From Mesorhizobium ventifaucium (GTDB taxonomy: Bacteria; Pseudomonadota; Alphaproteobacteria; Rhizobiales; Rhizobiaceae), in NCBI RefSeq assembly GCF_935822925.1, contig NZ_CAKXZS010000030.1, positions 1 through 64,000 on the forward strand: a stretch of DNA of 64,000 nt, in the 5' to 3' direction. Within the stretch, counting starts at the first letter, position 1; each line of letters opens with the position of its first letter. The position numbers were made by a program, and so were the translations under genes. The notes under the pieces are model-generated. The model saw nothing but the letters and a program-made list of their open reading frames with translations. It was not told where the DNA came from and ran no database searches. Shown one piece after another: positions 1 to 7,850 of the stretch.

Positions 1-659
1 GGAGAAGGAGGAGTGAGATCGCGCTCACCGATAGCAGCTCGACCTGGCAGCTCAAAGGAGATCGACGCCTTGATAGGTGTGGTGCTCGGCCCCACCTACA
101 CGCCCTTTACCGGTGCACGCGAGGCGTCATGGCAATCGCCATTGGATAGCCTGCTGTACTTGCGTTCGACGTTACCGTCTGGGTCAGGAATTGATCCAAA
201 TCGCCGCGTTGCAGCTTCGGCGGCAGGTGAGGGCGGAGCCACATCAGGGACCGAAAAACCGCCCCGGGTCGTCGGCGATAATCTACTAAGGCACTCGCGC
301 TAAAAACGAATTCTTGACTAGCACTCAGCCCTGGTAAGGACTCCGTTCCCAGAGAGATCGCCAAGGAACGCTGTCGTTGCGATCCATGGGACTAGCTCGA
401 AACTGGCCGATCTGGTTCAACTCGTACTTTTCGCGGCCGATCGAATCGACCGACATGATCCAAGCGGTGCTATAACCCTCGGAGCAGGGCGCGCTCAATT
501 TTATCGGCGAGCTCGGCCCTCGCGAGATGACGGGGAAGTTGTCGGGCGTGGGCATCGTGATCGGCAGTCCGTCGACGCAAGGGGCGCTGCTTTACGAAGT
601 TATCCAACTTGACGAATTTGCAACTTGTCTCACATTGATGGAAACAGGAGGTTGTCATC
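1..659. other. gene-free left edge
   Basis: No convincing gene was recognised here. The open frames are short, lack family motifs and have no good ribosome-binding sites. A ribosome-binding sequence (AGGAGG) belonging to the next gene sits just before 660. The stretch may hold decayed coding sequence, but nothing could be named. Confidence 0.5.
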
Positions 660-1346
660 ATGGCCGCTCCAAAGCGCAGCAATCATAGCGTGACCGCATC
701 GCATGCGGGCGTTACCACAATGGCATTTACCACGAAACTGCCGTCGCAGTCGGACTTCAAGAAGGTGCTGCTCGAGCGCTATCAAGAGGCGATCGCGCAT
801 AGTCGCAAGATCGGCCACCGCGTATCGTTCCGGGTCGAGGTTGATCCAGCCGTCGGCGCGCAGACGATCACGCCGGTCGAGGAACAGCCGATCGCCTCGG
901 ATGATTTGTTTCCTGCCGAAGACACGGGCATGCCCGACGCCGAACTTGAAGCGGCGCTTGCCGCTGCGCGCCAGCGTGGCCGCAAGCATGTCGCCGAAAT
1001 TGTCGCCGGCGAAGACATGCTAAGCGCGGAAGCCTTTGCCAAGCTGCTCGGCATGTCGCGGGTGACGGTCAACGCCAAGCGGCAGAGCGGGCAGCTGCTC
1101 GGGATCGATGGCGCCAAGCGCGGGTTCCGCTTTCCTGTGTGGCAACTCGACAACGACGGCCGACCATTCGGGGCATTGCCGGCGCTCTATGCGATGTTGG
1201 GTAACAGTGCATGGGGTGTCTACCGGTTTCTGATGTCTCGTCACGGTGCGCTCGATGGACGAACAGGTCTTCGAGCCCTTCAGCAGGGCGATGATGCGTC
1301 GGTGCTAGCCGCTGCGGAAGGTGTGGCACGGGGCGATTTCGACTGA
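660..1346 (+). CDS. Antitoxin of a Xre/RES-type toxin-antitoxin pair
   Basis: A 228-residue protein, probably the DNA-binding antitoxin of a RES-domain toxin. Residues about 119-146 (LSAEAFAKLLGMSRVTVNAK) read as a helix-turn-helix. The C-terminal part, about 170-228, has the pattern of MbcA/Xre antitoxin tails (GRTGLRALQQGDDASVLAAA). The start at 660 is supported by AGGAGG about nine bases upstream; an in-frame ATG at 720 is an alternative. The toxin gene follows immediately (stop at 1344-1346, next ATG at 1347), the usual antitoxin-first order, but it is broken. The antitoxin frame is intact. The function is inferred from the tail motif and the neighbour. Confidence 0.72.
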   Translation: MAAPKRSNHSVTASHAGVTTMAFTTKLPSQSDFKKVLLERYQEAIAHSRKIGHRVSFRVEVDPAVGAQTITPVEEQPIASDDLFPAEDTGMPDAELEAALAAARQRGRKHVAEIVAGEDMLSAEAFAKLLGMSRVTVNAKRQSGQLLGIDGAKRGFRFPVWQLDNDGRPFGALPALYAMLGNSAWGVYRFLMSRHGALDGRTGLRALQQGDDASVLAAAEGVARGDFD

Positions 1347-1765
1347 ATGCCGGGCGTTCCGCCTCCACCTGACTTCGGACGCGCAAAGCTCGAAATCGAG
1401 ACCATACCGCGGGTCGGACGTTCGGTCGGATCTACTGGAGTACCTATCCTGATCCGTTGGGTTACGGGAAGTCGCCAAGTCGCTTCAGCGATCCGCGGCG
1501 GCGGGTCCCTGCCAACCGGTTCGGCGTTCTCTATCTCGGCGATTGCCTGAAAGTATGCTTTCTCGAGGCCGTGCTGCGGGATCGGCGCGAAGGACTTGTC
1601 GACGATCTTCCGATAGAGGAGGTGGAGCTGACCCAACGGCGCTATGCGGAGATCGCGACCGGGGCGAACCTTCGCCTGGTCGACCTCAGGGGCGACAATG
1701 CGGTCAGGATGGGTGTGCACCGTAATGCGATCCGCGCCTGTGGTGGGCGCAGATCCGCCTCCTGA
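1347..1765 (+). pseudogene. RES-domain toxin, frameshifted and truncated
   Basis: Remnant of a RES-family toxin (known members act on NAD). The N-terminus begins in one frame (PPPPDFGRAKLEIETIPR), then the conserved body appears in another frame (FGRIYWSTYPDPLG, then SRFSDPRRRVPANRFGVLYL). A single base seems lost near 1410-1420. The C-terminal third is also missing: after LVDLRGDNAVRMGVHRNAIRA the frame leaves the family pattern and stops at 1765, whereas family members usually run roughly 100 residues further. The gene is therefore probably dead, leaving the upstream antitoxin as an orphan. A sequencing indel could explain the frameshift but not the missing C-terminus. Confidence 0.68.
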
Positions 1766-1797
1766 CGATAGTGCGCGTCCGCCCTGCCGCCGGGCCG

Positions 1798-2214
1798 TTA
1801 GGCTGATGGCATCTTCTCGAACGTCGTCAGCCCCGTTTCCATCTTGTCCCAGGGGAGGGCCCGGATACCGTAGGTCACCACGGTCGGATTGAACCGGCCT
1901 GGATCGTCAAGGCTTGCGGCATGGACCGTGATCACGTCCGGCATGGCGGCGTATGTCAAGTGTGTCGGCGTTCCGCAGACCGGGCAGAAGGAATGGATTT
2001 TCTCATTTCCGTTGTCCGCCGCGACACGCCAGTCCGTCGTCACGCCGGTGATCGTTACGTCCGCCCGCGACGGAAACGTCAGGTAAGATCCGTGACCGGT
2101 GCCGCTTCTTTTCTGGCAATCGCGGCATTGGCAGTGGTTCTCGAAGATCGGGGCTGCCTTTGCCTCGTAGCGGACCGCGCCGCACGCGCATCCGCCGGTG
2201 TAGGGAGTGCTCAT
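1798..2214 (-). CDS. GFA (CENP-V/GFA) family zinc protein
   Basis: A 138-residue protein of the GFA family, the fold of glutathione-dependent formaldehyde-activating enzyme. The zinc cysteines are visible: GGCACGAVRY (C9, C11), CQCRDC (C28, C30, C33) and CPVCG (C77, C80). The start at 2214 gives the family-typical N-terminus; a longer in-frame version to 2277 adds an Arg/Pro-rich leader that looks untranslated. Most family members have no proven formaldehyde role, so the C1 neighbourhood is suggestive only. It lies head-to-tail with the SRPBCC gene upstream (22 bases between them), so the two may be co-transcribed. Confidence 0.85.
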   Translation of the reverse strand: MSTPYTGGCACGAVRYEAKAAPIFENHCQCRDCQKRSGTGHGSYLTFPSRADVTITGVTTDWRVAADNGNEKIHSFCPVCGTPTHLTYAAMPDVITVHAASLDDPGRFNPTVVTYGIRALPWDKMETGLTTFEKMPSA

Positions 2215-2236
2215 CTGCTCGGTCCTTTGTCCTGGG

Positions 2237-2707
2237 TCAGGCCGCCCGTTCGGACGCGCGCGGCTTGGCGAAGACATCGATCGCCTGACCCGTTTCGAGG
2301 AAGGATTTCAGGCTGGAAAGGACGATCGGCCAACCCTTTTTGATGCCGTTGGCCATGCCGCTGCCGGCTTCGAGTTCGTCATGGGTGACGGTCAGCCGGA
2401 CCATGGCCTCGTATTCCTCGACCTCGAAGGTCACCCGGCTGTAGCTCGCCGGATCCGACGCCTGCGAAGCGTTTGCCCAGGTGATGACGAGACGGGTCGG
2501 CGGCGACACCTCGACGACCTTGCCGACGAGCTCAACTGTCCGGTCGTCATTGGCGCGGATATGCTGCCAGCTCGAACCGGGCTTCCAGTCGGAGACGTTC
2601 TCGTGGCCCCAGTAGCGCCGTGCGAGGTCCGGTTTGGTTATCGCCTCGAACACCTTTGCCGGTGTCGAGACAATATAGGTCGTGTAGATAAAGCTTTCCT
2701 TGGTCAT
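2237..2707 (-). CDS. SRPBCC / AHSA1-like domain protein
   Basis: A 156-residue protein of the START/SRPBCC superfamily, activator-of-Hsp90-ATPase-like subgroup. The N-terminus shows the typical pattern (YIVSTPAKVFEAITKPDLARRYWG), followed by the W-x-PG-S-W motif (DWKPGSSWQHI) and a C-terminal GW-x-x-x-L-x-x-L-K-x-x-L pattern. These proteins bind hydrophobic ligands; the ligand here is unknown. Start 2707 was chosen because it opens the domain after an AGGAGC-like ribosome site; a longer frame to 2788 adds no family sequence. Divergent from folP across about 100 bases. Confidence 0.82.
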   Translation of the reverse strand: MTKESFIYTTYIVSTPAKVFEAITKPDLARRYWGHENVSDWKPGSSWQHIRANDDRTVELVGKVVEVSPPTRLVITWANASQASDPASYSRVTFEVEEYEAMVRLTVTHDELEAGSGMANGIKKGWPIVLSSLKSFLETGQAIDVFAKPRASERAA

Positions 2708-2811
2708 TGCTACGCTCCTTTTGTTTCGCGGGCATAGGTAGATTGGAAACCGGGTTCGTGTGAGTGACAATCTTGTCGCGAATTGCATCTGATACGAAAA
2801 AAGGTTGACGC

Positions 2812-3645
2812 ATGACGCGCTGGCAGCTTGCTCATGGACGGCATCTCGATCTTGGCGCGAAATCGTTGCTGATGGGGATTTTGAACGTCACGCCGGACAG
2901 TTTTTCCGACGGCGGAGAATTCGACCGGCCGGAGCGGGCGCCCCAGCAGGCGCGGCGCATGATCGGCGAGGGCGCGGCGATCATCGATGTCGGCGGCGAA
3001 TCCACCCGGCCCGGCGCCGGCGCCGTTTCGGCGCGCGAGGAACAATCGCGCATCTTGCCGGTCATCGAGGCGCTGTCGTCCGACGGCGGCTGCCTGGTTT
3101 CGGTCGACACCTACAGGGCCGAGACGGCGCGGCTGGCGGTCGCGGCGGGCGCGCATATCGTCAACGACGTGCACGGCCTGCAGCGCGAACCCGACATCGC
3201 GCAGGTCGCGGCGGAAACCGGCGCCGGCCTCGTCATCATGCACACCGGGCGCGGCCGCGAAAAACTGGCGGATGTGATCGCCGACCAGTTCCTGTTCCTG
3301 AACAGATCGCTGGAGATCGCGCGCGGCGCCGGCATCCCGGACGATCGGATCGTGCTCGACCCCGGCTTCGCTTTCGCCAAGGACGGCGAAGAAAACCTCG
3401 AGCTCCTGGCTCGCTTCGGTGAATTGCGCGCGCTCGGTTTTCCATTGCTGGTCGGCACGTCACGCAAGCGCCTTGCCCATCACCTGGTCGGCGACGGTGA
3501 CGAAGGGCGGGACGTCGGCACAGCAGCAACAAGCGTCATCCTGCGGCTGAAGGGCGCTTCGATCTTTCGCGTGCACAATATCGCGGTCAATCGCGACGCA
3601 CTGGCATTCGCCGACGCGGTGCGCGAGCGCGAGACCGGGGAATAA
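2812..3645 (+). CDS. folP: Dihydropteroate synthase
   Basis: Dihydropteroate synthase, 277 residues, joining p-aminobenzoate to the pterin pyrophosphate in folate synthesis. It shows the two family signatures: GILNVTPDSFSDGG near residues 22-35 and IIDVGGESTRPGA near 58-70. Later TIM-barrel motifs include VDTYRAETAR, VNDVHGL, LDPGFAFAKD and LVGTSRKR. It is the only gene in this part on the plus strand and converges on pqqE with 95 bases between them. A separate, divergent DHPS-like protein is encoded at 41989-43383, so this copy is taken as the folate enzyme. Confidence 0.93.
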   Translation: MTRWQLAHGRHLDLGAKSLLMGILNVTPDSFSDGGEFDRPERAPQQARRMIGEGAAIIDVGGESTRPGAGAVSAREEQSRILPVIEALSSDGGCLVSVDTYRAETARLAVAAGAHIVNDVHGLQREPDIAQVAAETGAGLVIMHTGRGREKLADVIADQFLFLNRSLEIARGAGIPDDRIVLDPGFAFAKDGEENLELLARFGELRALGFPLLVGTSRKRLAHHLVGDGDEGRDVGTAATSVILRLKGASIFRVHNIAVNRDALAFADAVRERETGE

Positions 3646-3740
3646 TGCATGTCGCCCAAAAGTATGCCCTTGGGCCTGACCCGAGGGTGCGCAGCGGTTT
3701 TGGGATAACGACACGCATAACAACAAGAACTTCAGGCGCG

Positions 3741-4862
3741 TCAGGCGGGCTCGGTGACGACGCCGATCCGCCGGTAGACGAATTGTTCGTCGCTCGAAGG
3801 AACTGCCGCAGCACGCTGGGCTTCATCGATCAGCATGGCCATGCGCGCATGGATCGGCGATTTCGCGCAAGCCGGGTCCGTCGCGGCGGCGTCGCCGGCG
3901 ATCGCCATCGCCTGGCAGCGGCAGCCGCCCCAGTCGATCTCACGCCGTTCGCAACTGCGACAGGGCTGCTGCATCCAGTCGGTGCCGCGAAAGGCGTTGA
4001 ATGCCGGCGAATCAGTCCAGATTTCGGCCAGGCTGCGCGGTCCGAAACGCTCGAAGCTGAGCGACGGGATGGTCTGTGCGGCATGGCACGGCAGCACGGT
4101 GCCGTCTGGCGCCACCATGAAGGCGTCGCGCGCCCAGCCGCCCATGCACGGCTTGGGATAGATGGCGAAATAATCCGGCGTGACGAAATCGATGTTCATG
4201 ATGCCGGTCAGCCGTTCGCGCGCCGCCGCGACGATCTCCGCCTGACGGTCGACCGCAGCACGCTCGGGCATCAGTTGATCGCGATTGGTCAGCGCCCAGC
4301 CGGCATACTGCACGTTGGCGATCTCGAGCCGCTCCGCGCCCAGCGAAAGCGCCAGGTCGATGAATTCCGGCACCTCCTCGATGTTGTGGCGATGGATCGG
4401 CGCGTTGATGGTCAGCGGCAGGCCGGCCTTGCGGGCGCGGCGTGCCGTCTCCAGCTTCTTTTCGTGGCCGCCTTTGTGATTGCCGATGCGGTCGGTGGTC
4501 GTCGGCCGTGCGCCTTGAAAGCTCAGTTGCAGATGGTCGAGCCCGGCTTCGGCAAACGCCTCGATGCGGCCTTCGGCAATGCCGACGCCGGCGGTGATCA
4601 GGTTGGTGTAGACGCCGCGCGCCGAAAGCCCGGCGATCAATTGCTCGAGGTCGCGGCGCAGCGTCGGTTCACCGCCCGACAGATGCACCTGGAGAATGCC
4701 GAGATCGGCAGCCTGCGAGAACAGGTCGAGCCAGGTCTGTGTATCGAGTTCGCGATTGGCTTTCAGCAATTCGAGCGGATTGGAGCAATACGGGCATTGC
4801 AGCGGGCAGCGATGCGTCAGTTCCGCCAGCATGCCGATCGGAGGGAGAAGGGGCTCGCTCAT
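3741..4862 (-). CDS. pqqE: PQQ synthesis radical SAM protein PqqE
   Basis: PqqE, 373 residues, a radical S-adenosylmethionine enzyme that cross-links the Glu and Tyr side chains of the PqqA peptide. The 4Fe-4S motif CPLQCPYC (C19, C23, C26) lies near the N-terminus, followed by HLSGGEPTLRRDLEQLI. C-terminal SPASM-type cysteines appear in CMGGWARD, VLPCHAAQ, CRSCERREIDWGGCRCQA. The start at 4862 overlaps the pqqD stop by four bases (ATGA), which fixes it; upstream in-frame codons would lie inside pqqD. Last gene of the pqqABCDE run. Confidence 0.96.
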   Translation of the reverse strand: MSEPLLPPIGMLAELTHRCPLQCPYCSNPLELLKANRELDTQTWLDLFSQAADLGILQVHLSGGEPTLRRDLEQLIAGLSARGVYTNLITAGVGIAEGRIEAFAEAGLDHLQLSFQGARPTTTDRIGNHKGGHEKKLETARRARKAGLPLTINAPIHRHNIEEVPEFIDLALSLGAERLEIANVQYAGWALTNRDQLMPERAAVDRQAEIVAAARERLTGIMNIDFVTPDYFAIYPKPCMGGWARDAFMVAPDGTVLPCHAAQTIPSLSFERFGPRSLAEIWTDSPAFNAFRGTDWMQQPCRSCERREIDWGGCRCQAMAIAGDAAATDPACAKSPIHARMAMLIDEAQRAAAVPSSDEQFVYRRIGVVTEPA

Positions 4863-5155
4863 AGTTTTACCAGCAGCTTGTCCGACCATTCTTGCAGGAA
4901 GGCGACGACGTCGGCCGCCACGGCCTCCTGTTCGGCGTCATAGTCTGCGGCAAGGCCGGCAATGATGTGGCCGACCGTCGACCGTCCATCGCAGCGGCGC
5001 AATATATCGAGGCTGATGTCGTTCGGCCAGAACACCTTTTCCGGCGAGAGCACGGCGAACGCCTGCCGCACGGGGTCGTACTGTATGCGCACGTGCTTCG
5101 GCAGCGATGGCACCGACTGCGGCGACACCAAGGCTCTTTCGCGCAGCGCCATCAT
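4859..5155 (-). CDS. pqqD: PQQ peptide chaperone PqqD
   Basis: PqqD, 98 residues, the small winged-helix protein that binds the PqqA peptide and presents it to PqqE. Family features visible are LPKHVRIQYDPVRQAFAVLS, PEKVFWPNDISLDILRRCDG and the C-terminal helix DVVAFLQEWSDKLLVK. The open frame extends upstream through pqqC, but the start at 5155 overlaps the pqqC stop (ATGATG against TGA, four bases) and gives the usual family length. It overlaps pqqE by four bases as well, so pqqC, pqqD and pqqE are probably translationally coupled. Confidence 0.94.
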   Translation of the reverse strand: MMALRERALVSPQSVPSLPKHVRIQYDPVRQAFAVLSPEKVFWPNDISLDILRRCDGRSTVGHIIAGLAADYDAEQEAVAADVVAFLQEWSDKLLVKL

Positions 5156-5910
5156 CGGGCTGGCTCCGGACGGAAGGCGCCGGGCGGGATGTTTCCGGGC
5201 TCGCCATAGGCGTGTTGAAGCGCGTCGAGCATGGCCCACAGTATATCGCATTTGAACACCAGCGCATCGATCGCCTGCTGTTGGCGTTCCGCCGTGTCGG
5301 CATGGCTGAGCACGTAGGCGAGGGCGAAGTCGGAGTCGCGCGAGGCCTGTTCGGGCCGTCGGCTGAAATAGGCCAGCGTATCCTCGGTGATGTAGTCGTA
5401 TTTGGCCAGCATCGCCGGGACCCGTTCGCCGATGATGAGCGGCGAGAACATCTCGGTCAGCGACGAGGCGACCGCCTCGAACAGCGTCCGGTTCGTGCAA
5501 AAGGCGAGGTAGGCGCCGACCGCGAAACGTGTCGCCGGCAGCGCCAGCCTTTCGCTCTTCACGTCATCGGCATCGAGGCCGAGCGAGGTCGCCAGATGCA
5601 GCCAGCGCGCGATGCCGCCGCTCCAGCCGTCCTCGCCATCGTGGTCCTCGATGCGTTTGCGCCAGGCGGCGCGAAACGCCGGGTCCTGCGCATGTGCGAG
5701 GATCATGGCATCCTTGCGCGGGATGACGGCCTGGTAGCAATAGCGGTTCAGCGCCCAAGCCTGCATCTCGGTCCGCGACAGCGCACCGCTGGTCATCCTG
5801 TGATGGAAGGGATGGCGGTTGTGATAGCGCTCGGCGCCGACCTGCCGCAGCACCGCTTCGAGCGCGCTGGAGGACAGGCCGTTCCTGGCCGCGTCGTGGA
5901 AAGCACTCAA
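5152..5910 (-). CDS. pqqC: Pyrroloquinoline-quinone synthase PqqC
   Basis: PqqC, 252 residues, the cofactorless oxidase that closes the ring and carries out the final oxidations to PQQ. It shows the heme-oxygenase-like helical family pattern: YHNRHPFHHRMTSGALS near the N-terminus, LNRYCYQAVIPRKDA, the acidic segment EDHDGEDG, and YVLSHADTAERQQ with CDILWAMLDAL at the C-terminus. It overlaps pqqB by four bases upstream and pqqD by four bases downstream, confirming the operon. Confidence 0.96.
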   Translation of the reverse strand: MSAFHDAARNGLSSSALEAVLRQVGAERYHNRHPFHHRMTSGALSRTEMQAWALNRYCYQAVIPRKDAMILAHAQDPAFRAAWRKRIEDHDGEDGWSGGIARWLHLATSLGLDADDVKSERLALPATRFAVGAYLAFCTNRTLFEAVASSLTEMFSPLIIGERVPAMLAKYDYITEDTLAYFSRRPEQASRDSDFALAYVLSHADTAERQQQAIDALVFKCDILWAMLDALQHAYGEPGNIPPGAFRPEPAR

Positions 5911-6845
5911 AATTCCATCTCCATGCCGTCGCGGGCGACTTCCCAGCCAGCCGCTTTGACAGCTGCGTGTTCGGCGGAATTCTCGTCCAGAACAGGATTG
6001 GTGTTGTTGATGTGGACGAAGACACGGCGGCCGATCCTCACATCGGCCAGGCCGGCGATCGACCCATCGTCTCCCGACATTGCCAGATGCCCCATGCGCG
6101 CACCGGTCTTTTGGCCGACGCCGGCGGCAATCATCTCGTCGTCGGTGTAGACCGTGCCATCGAAAAGTACACAGGCGGCATCGGCCAGGCGCGTGCGCAG
6201 GGCCTCATCGATGCGCGCGCAGCCTGGGATATAGAAGACGGAGCCGCGGCTGCCGGCACCAGTGATACGGACGCCGATCGTGTCGCCGGCGTCGGAACTG
6301 AAATTGGCATCCGGGCGGCTTCTTTCCTCGAGGTAGAGGGCTATCTTGCCGGGCACGGGAAAGCTCTCGACAGTCACGCCCGTGTCGTGGCCGTCTGCAT
6401 CGCAGATCGCCAGTTCTTCAGCCGGCGGCAAGATGCGCCGCGGCACGAGCGCCGGATCGAGAACATTGAAAATCGAATTCGCCTCCAGCGTCGCCAGAAC
6501 CTGTGTCGTTGCGTAGATGGCGAAGGGCTGCCGCTCACGCAGGCTGAGCAGGCCGGCGACATGATCGACATCGGCATTGGTCAGCAACACCGCGCGGATA
6601 GGCGTCGAACGCAACGGCGCATCATGCGCGGGCTGCAATTCAGGCGTTTGCGCAATCTGCTTGCGAATATCAGGCGAGGCGTTGAAGAGAACCCAGCCGG
6701 CCCCATCCACCGAGGCGGCGATGCTTGATTGGGTTCGCGAATGCACGCCAGCCATCCCGGTGCGAGCCGCGCGGCTCAGGCGATAGTTGCAGTTCCACTG
6801 CGGAAAGCCGCCGCCTGCCGCCGAGCCGATGATCTTCAAGCGCAT
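5907..6845 (-). CDS. pqqB: PQQ biosynthesis protein PqqB
   Basis: PqqB, 312 residues, of the metallo-beta-lactamase fold; it is thought to hydroxylate the Glu-Tyr dipeptide intermediate. The N-terminus GSAAGGGFPQWNCNY is the family hallmark. Metal-site sequence TNADVDHVAGLLSLRE follows, then the C-terminal MGHLAMSGDDGS and VFVHINNTNPVL. The start at 6845 gives the standard N-terminus. Between it and pqqA lies a 13-bp hairpin that may set the ratio of the two messages. Confidence 0.96.
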   Translation of the reverse strand: MRLKIIGSAAGGGFPQWNCNYRLSRAARTGMAGVHSRTQSSIAASVDGAGWVLFNASPDIRKQIAQTPELQPAHDAPLRSTPIRAVLLTNADVDHVAGLLSLRERQPFAIYATTQVLATLEANSIFNVLDPALVPRRILPPAEELAICDADGHDTGVTVESFPVPGKIALYLEERSRPDANFSSDAGDTIGVRITGAGSRGSVFYIPGCARIDEALRTRLADAACVLFDGTVYTDDEMIAAGVGQKTGARMGHLAMSGDDGSIAGLADVRIGRRVFVHINNTNPVLDENSAEHAAVKAAGWEVARDGMEMEF

Positions 6846-6959
6846 TGCAATGCCCGCTCTGCGGCTTGTTCAACCAACAGCAAATCTTCGAACGCGAATG
6901 GCTTCGCGCCCGCATTGAACGCGTCAAAGCCTTTCACCAAGACCTCGCGCGGCAAGCCA

Positions 6960-6989
6960 GTGCGTGTCCCCGTTGCCGGGGACACGCAC
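6960..6989. terminator. 13-bp perfect hairpin between pqqA and pqqB
   Basis: A perfect inverted repeat: GTGCGTGTCCCCG (6960-6972), loop TTGC, and CGGGGACACGCAC (6977-6989). It starts 9 bases past the pqqA stop in the direction of transcription. There is no T-run, so it could be a partial terminator or a stabilising 3' end. In other bacteria pqqA is expressed far above the rest of the operon, and hairpins at this position are thought to contribute. Confidence 0.75.
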
Positions 6990-6998
6990 CTCTGCGGC

Positions 6999-7094
6999 CT
7001 ACTTCTTGGGAGGAATTTCAGCAGGCAGATACCGCGAAATCTCGAAGCCCGCAGCAACCTGGCACATGGTCGGTTTTGTCCAGCTCTTCTTCAT
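6999..7094 (-). CDS. pqqA: PQQ precursor peptide PqqA
   Basis: PqqA, 31 residues, the ribosomally made precursor of PQQ. The peptide starts MKKSWTKPTM and contains the conserved Glu and Tyr in the order GFEISRYLPAE (Glu18, Tyr22; Glu-x3-Tyr), the two residues that become the cofactor. The C-terminus is IPPKK. A ribosome-binding sequence (GAGGAG) lies upstream in the minus-strand sense. It is the first gene of the pqq operon, and its size hides it from length-based gene calls. Confidence 0.96.
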   Translation of the reverse strand: MKKSWTKPTMCQVAAGFEISRYLPAEIPPKK

Positions 7095-7158
7095 GGCATT
7101 TCTCCTCTTCTACCAGCCCGAAGGGGCCGATCTTTTCTCAGTCATCCATTGCTGGGCA

Positions 7159-7170
7159 CCATTGCAATGG
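7159..7170. promoter_or_regulatory. 12-bp palindrome upstream of pqqA
   Basis: CCATTGCAATGG is a perfect palindrome about 65 bases before the pqqA start, in the 164-base gap between pqqA and the CxxxCW gene. It could be an operator for the pqq promoter. No regulator is known for it, and chance occurrence is possible. Confidence 0.3.
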
Positions 7171-7258
7171 CTCGTCCATCAGCTCTCAAATGGACAAATG
7201 AAACGGCAGGTTCTGAAAAATCGAAAAACAACACGATTGAAAATAACAATGCTCCCGC

Positions 7259-7840
7259 TTAATTGCTAATCACATAAGGCTTCCTTTCCTCCAGCGGAAG
7301 GTTTGCACCTTCCCATCCATCGGCGCCGGGCGGATACCAGATCACCGAACTGTAGCCCCATTCGATGGCCCGTTTCGCGGCATTCCACGACATCCAGCAA
7401 TTCGTCATGCAATAGAACAGAATGGCACGCGACTTGTCGGGACCGGCTGCGGCCGCGAGGCCCTGGCGAAAATAGTTGGCAGTCTCCTCGGAGAGAGCAC
7501 CGTAGCCGACATTGGCCAGCCAGGTGCTGCCCGGGATGTCCTTTCTGATCGTGTCTCTCCAAATCGTTCCTGCCGGCAGATTGGTCGGCTTCAGCGTGTT
7601 CGGCATGACGTCGAAGAAGACTGCCTTGTTCTCCCGCCACAGCGCCTCCGCCTCCGCCGTCGTCACCACCTTCGCGCCCTGCAGCGTCTGCGGCACCGGC
7701 GCCCGATAGTCGTCCATCCGGTAGCCGCCGGGCTCGGCGATCTCGCCGGCCCACATCGGTTCGGCCCACATCGATCCGGTCAGACCCAGAAGGCCAGCAG
7801 CGACCAGCAAAATCGTCTCCTTTCCCTTCATACCCTTCAT
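7259..7840 (-). CDS. PQQ-linked CxxxCW rhodanese-like protein
   Basis: A 193-residue exported protein of the family found beside PQQ-dependent alcohol dehydrogenases (known as the PQQ-associated CXXCW motif protein). The N-terminus has a signal peptide (ILLVAAGLLGLTGSMWAEP). The body is rhodanese-like. The hallmark is LFYCMTNCWMSWNAAKRA, where two Cys are separated by three residues and followed by Trp. The biochemical role is not established; the cysteines suggest redox or sulfur chemistry in the periplasm. It follows xoxJ with 10 bases between, so it is the last gene of the xoxFGJ unit. Confidence 0.88.
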   Translation of the reverse strand: MKGMKGKETILLVAAGLLGLTGSMWAEPMWAGEIAEPGGYRMDDYRAPVPQTLQGAKVVTTAEAEALWRENKAVFFDVMPNTLKPTNLPAGTIWRDTIRKDIPGSTWLANVGYGALSEETANYFRQGLAAAAGPDKSRAILFYCMTNCWMSWNAAKRAIEWGYSSVIWYPPGADGWEGANLPLEERKPYVISN

Positions 7841-7850
7841 ACGTTTCTCG

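Noticed and set aside
3646-3740. A possible terminator between folP and pqqE
   Set aside because: Only a 5-bp stem around GCCCA and TGGGC was found, too weak to call.
3645-4943. A 432-codon plus-strand open frame
   Set aside because: It lies opposite pqqE and has no family pattern; pqqE explains the region.
6836-7057. A 73-codon minus-strand frame between pqqA and pqqB
   Set aside because: It runs through pqqA and the hairpin in another frame; the 31-residue pqqA is the real gene.
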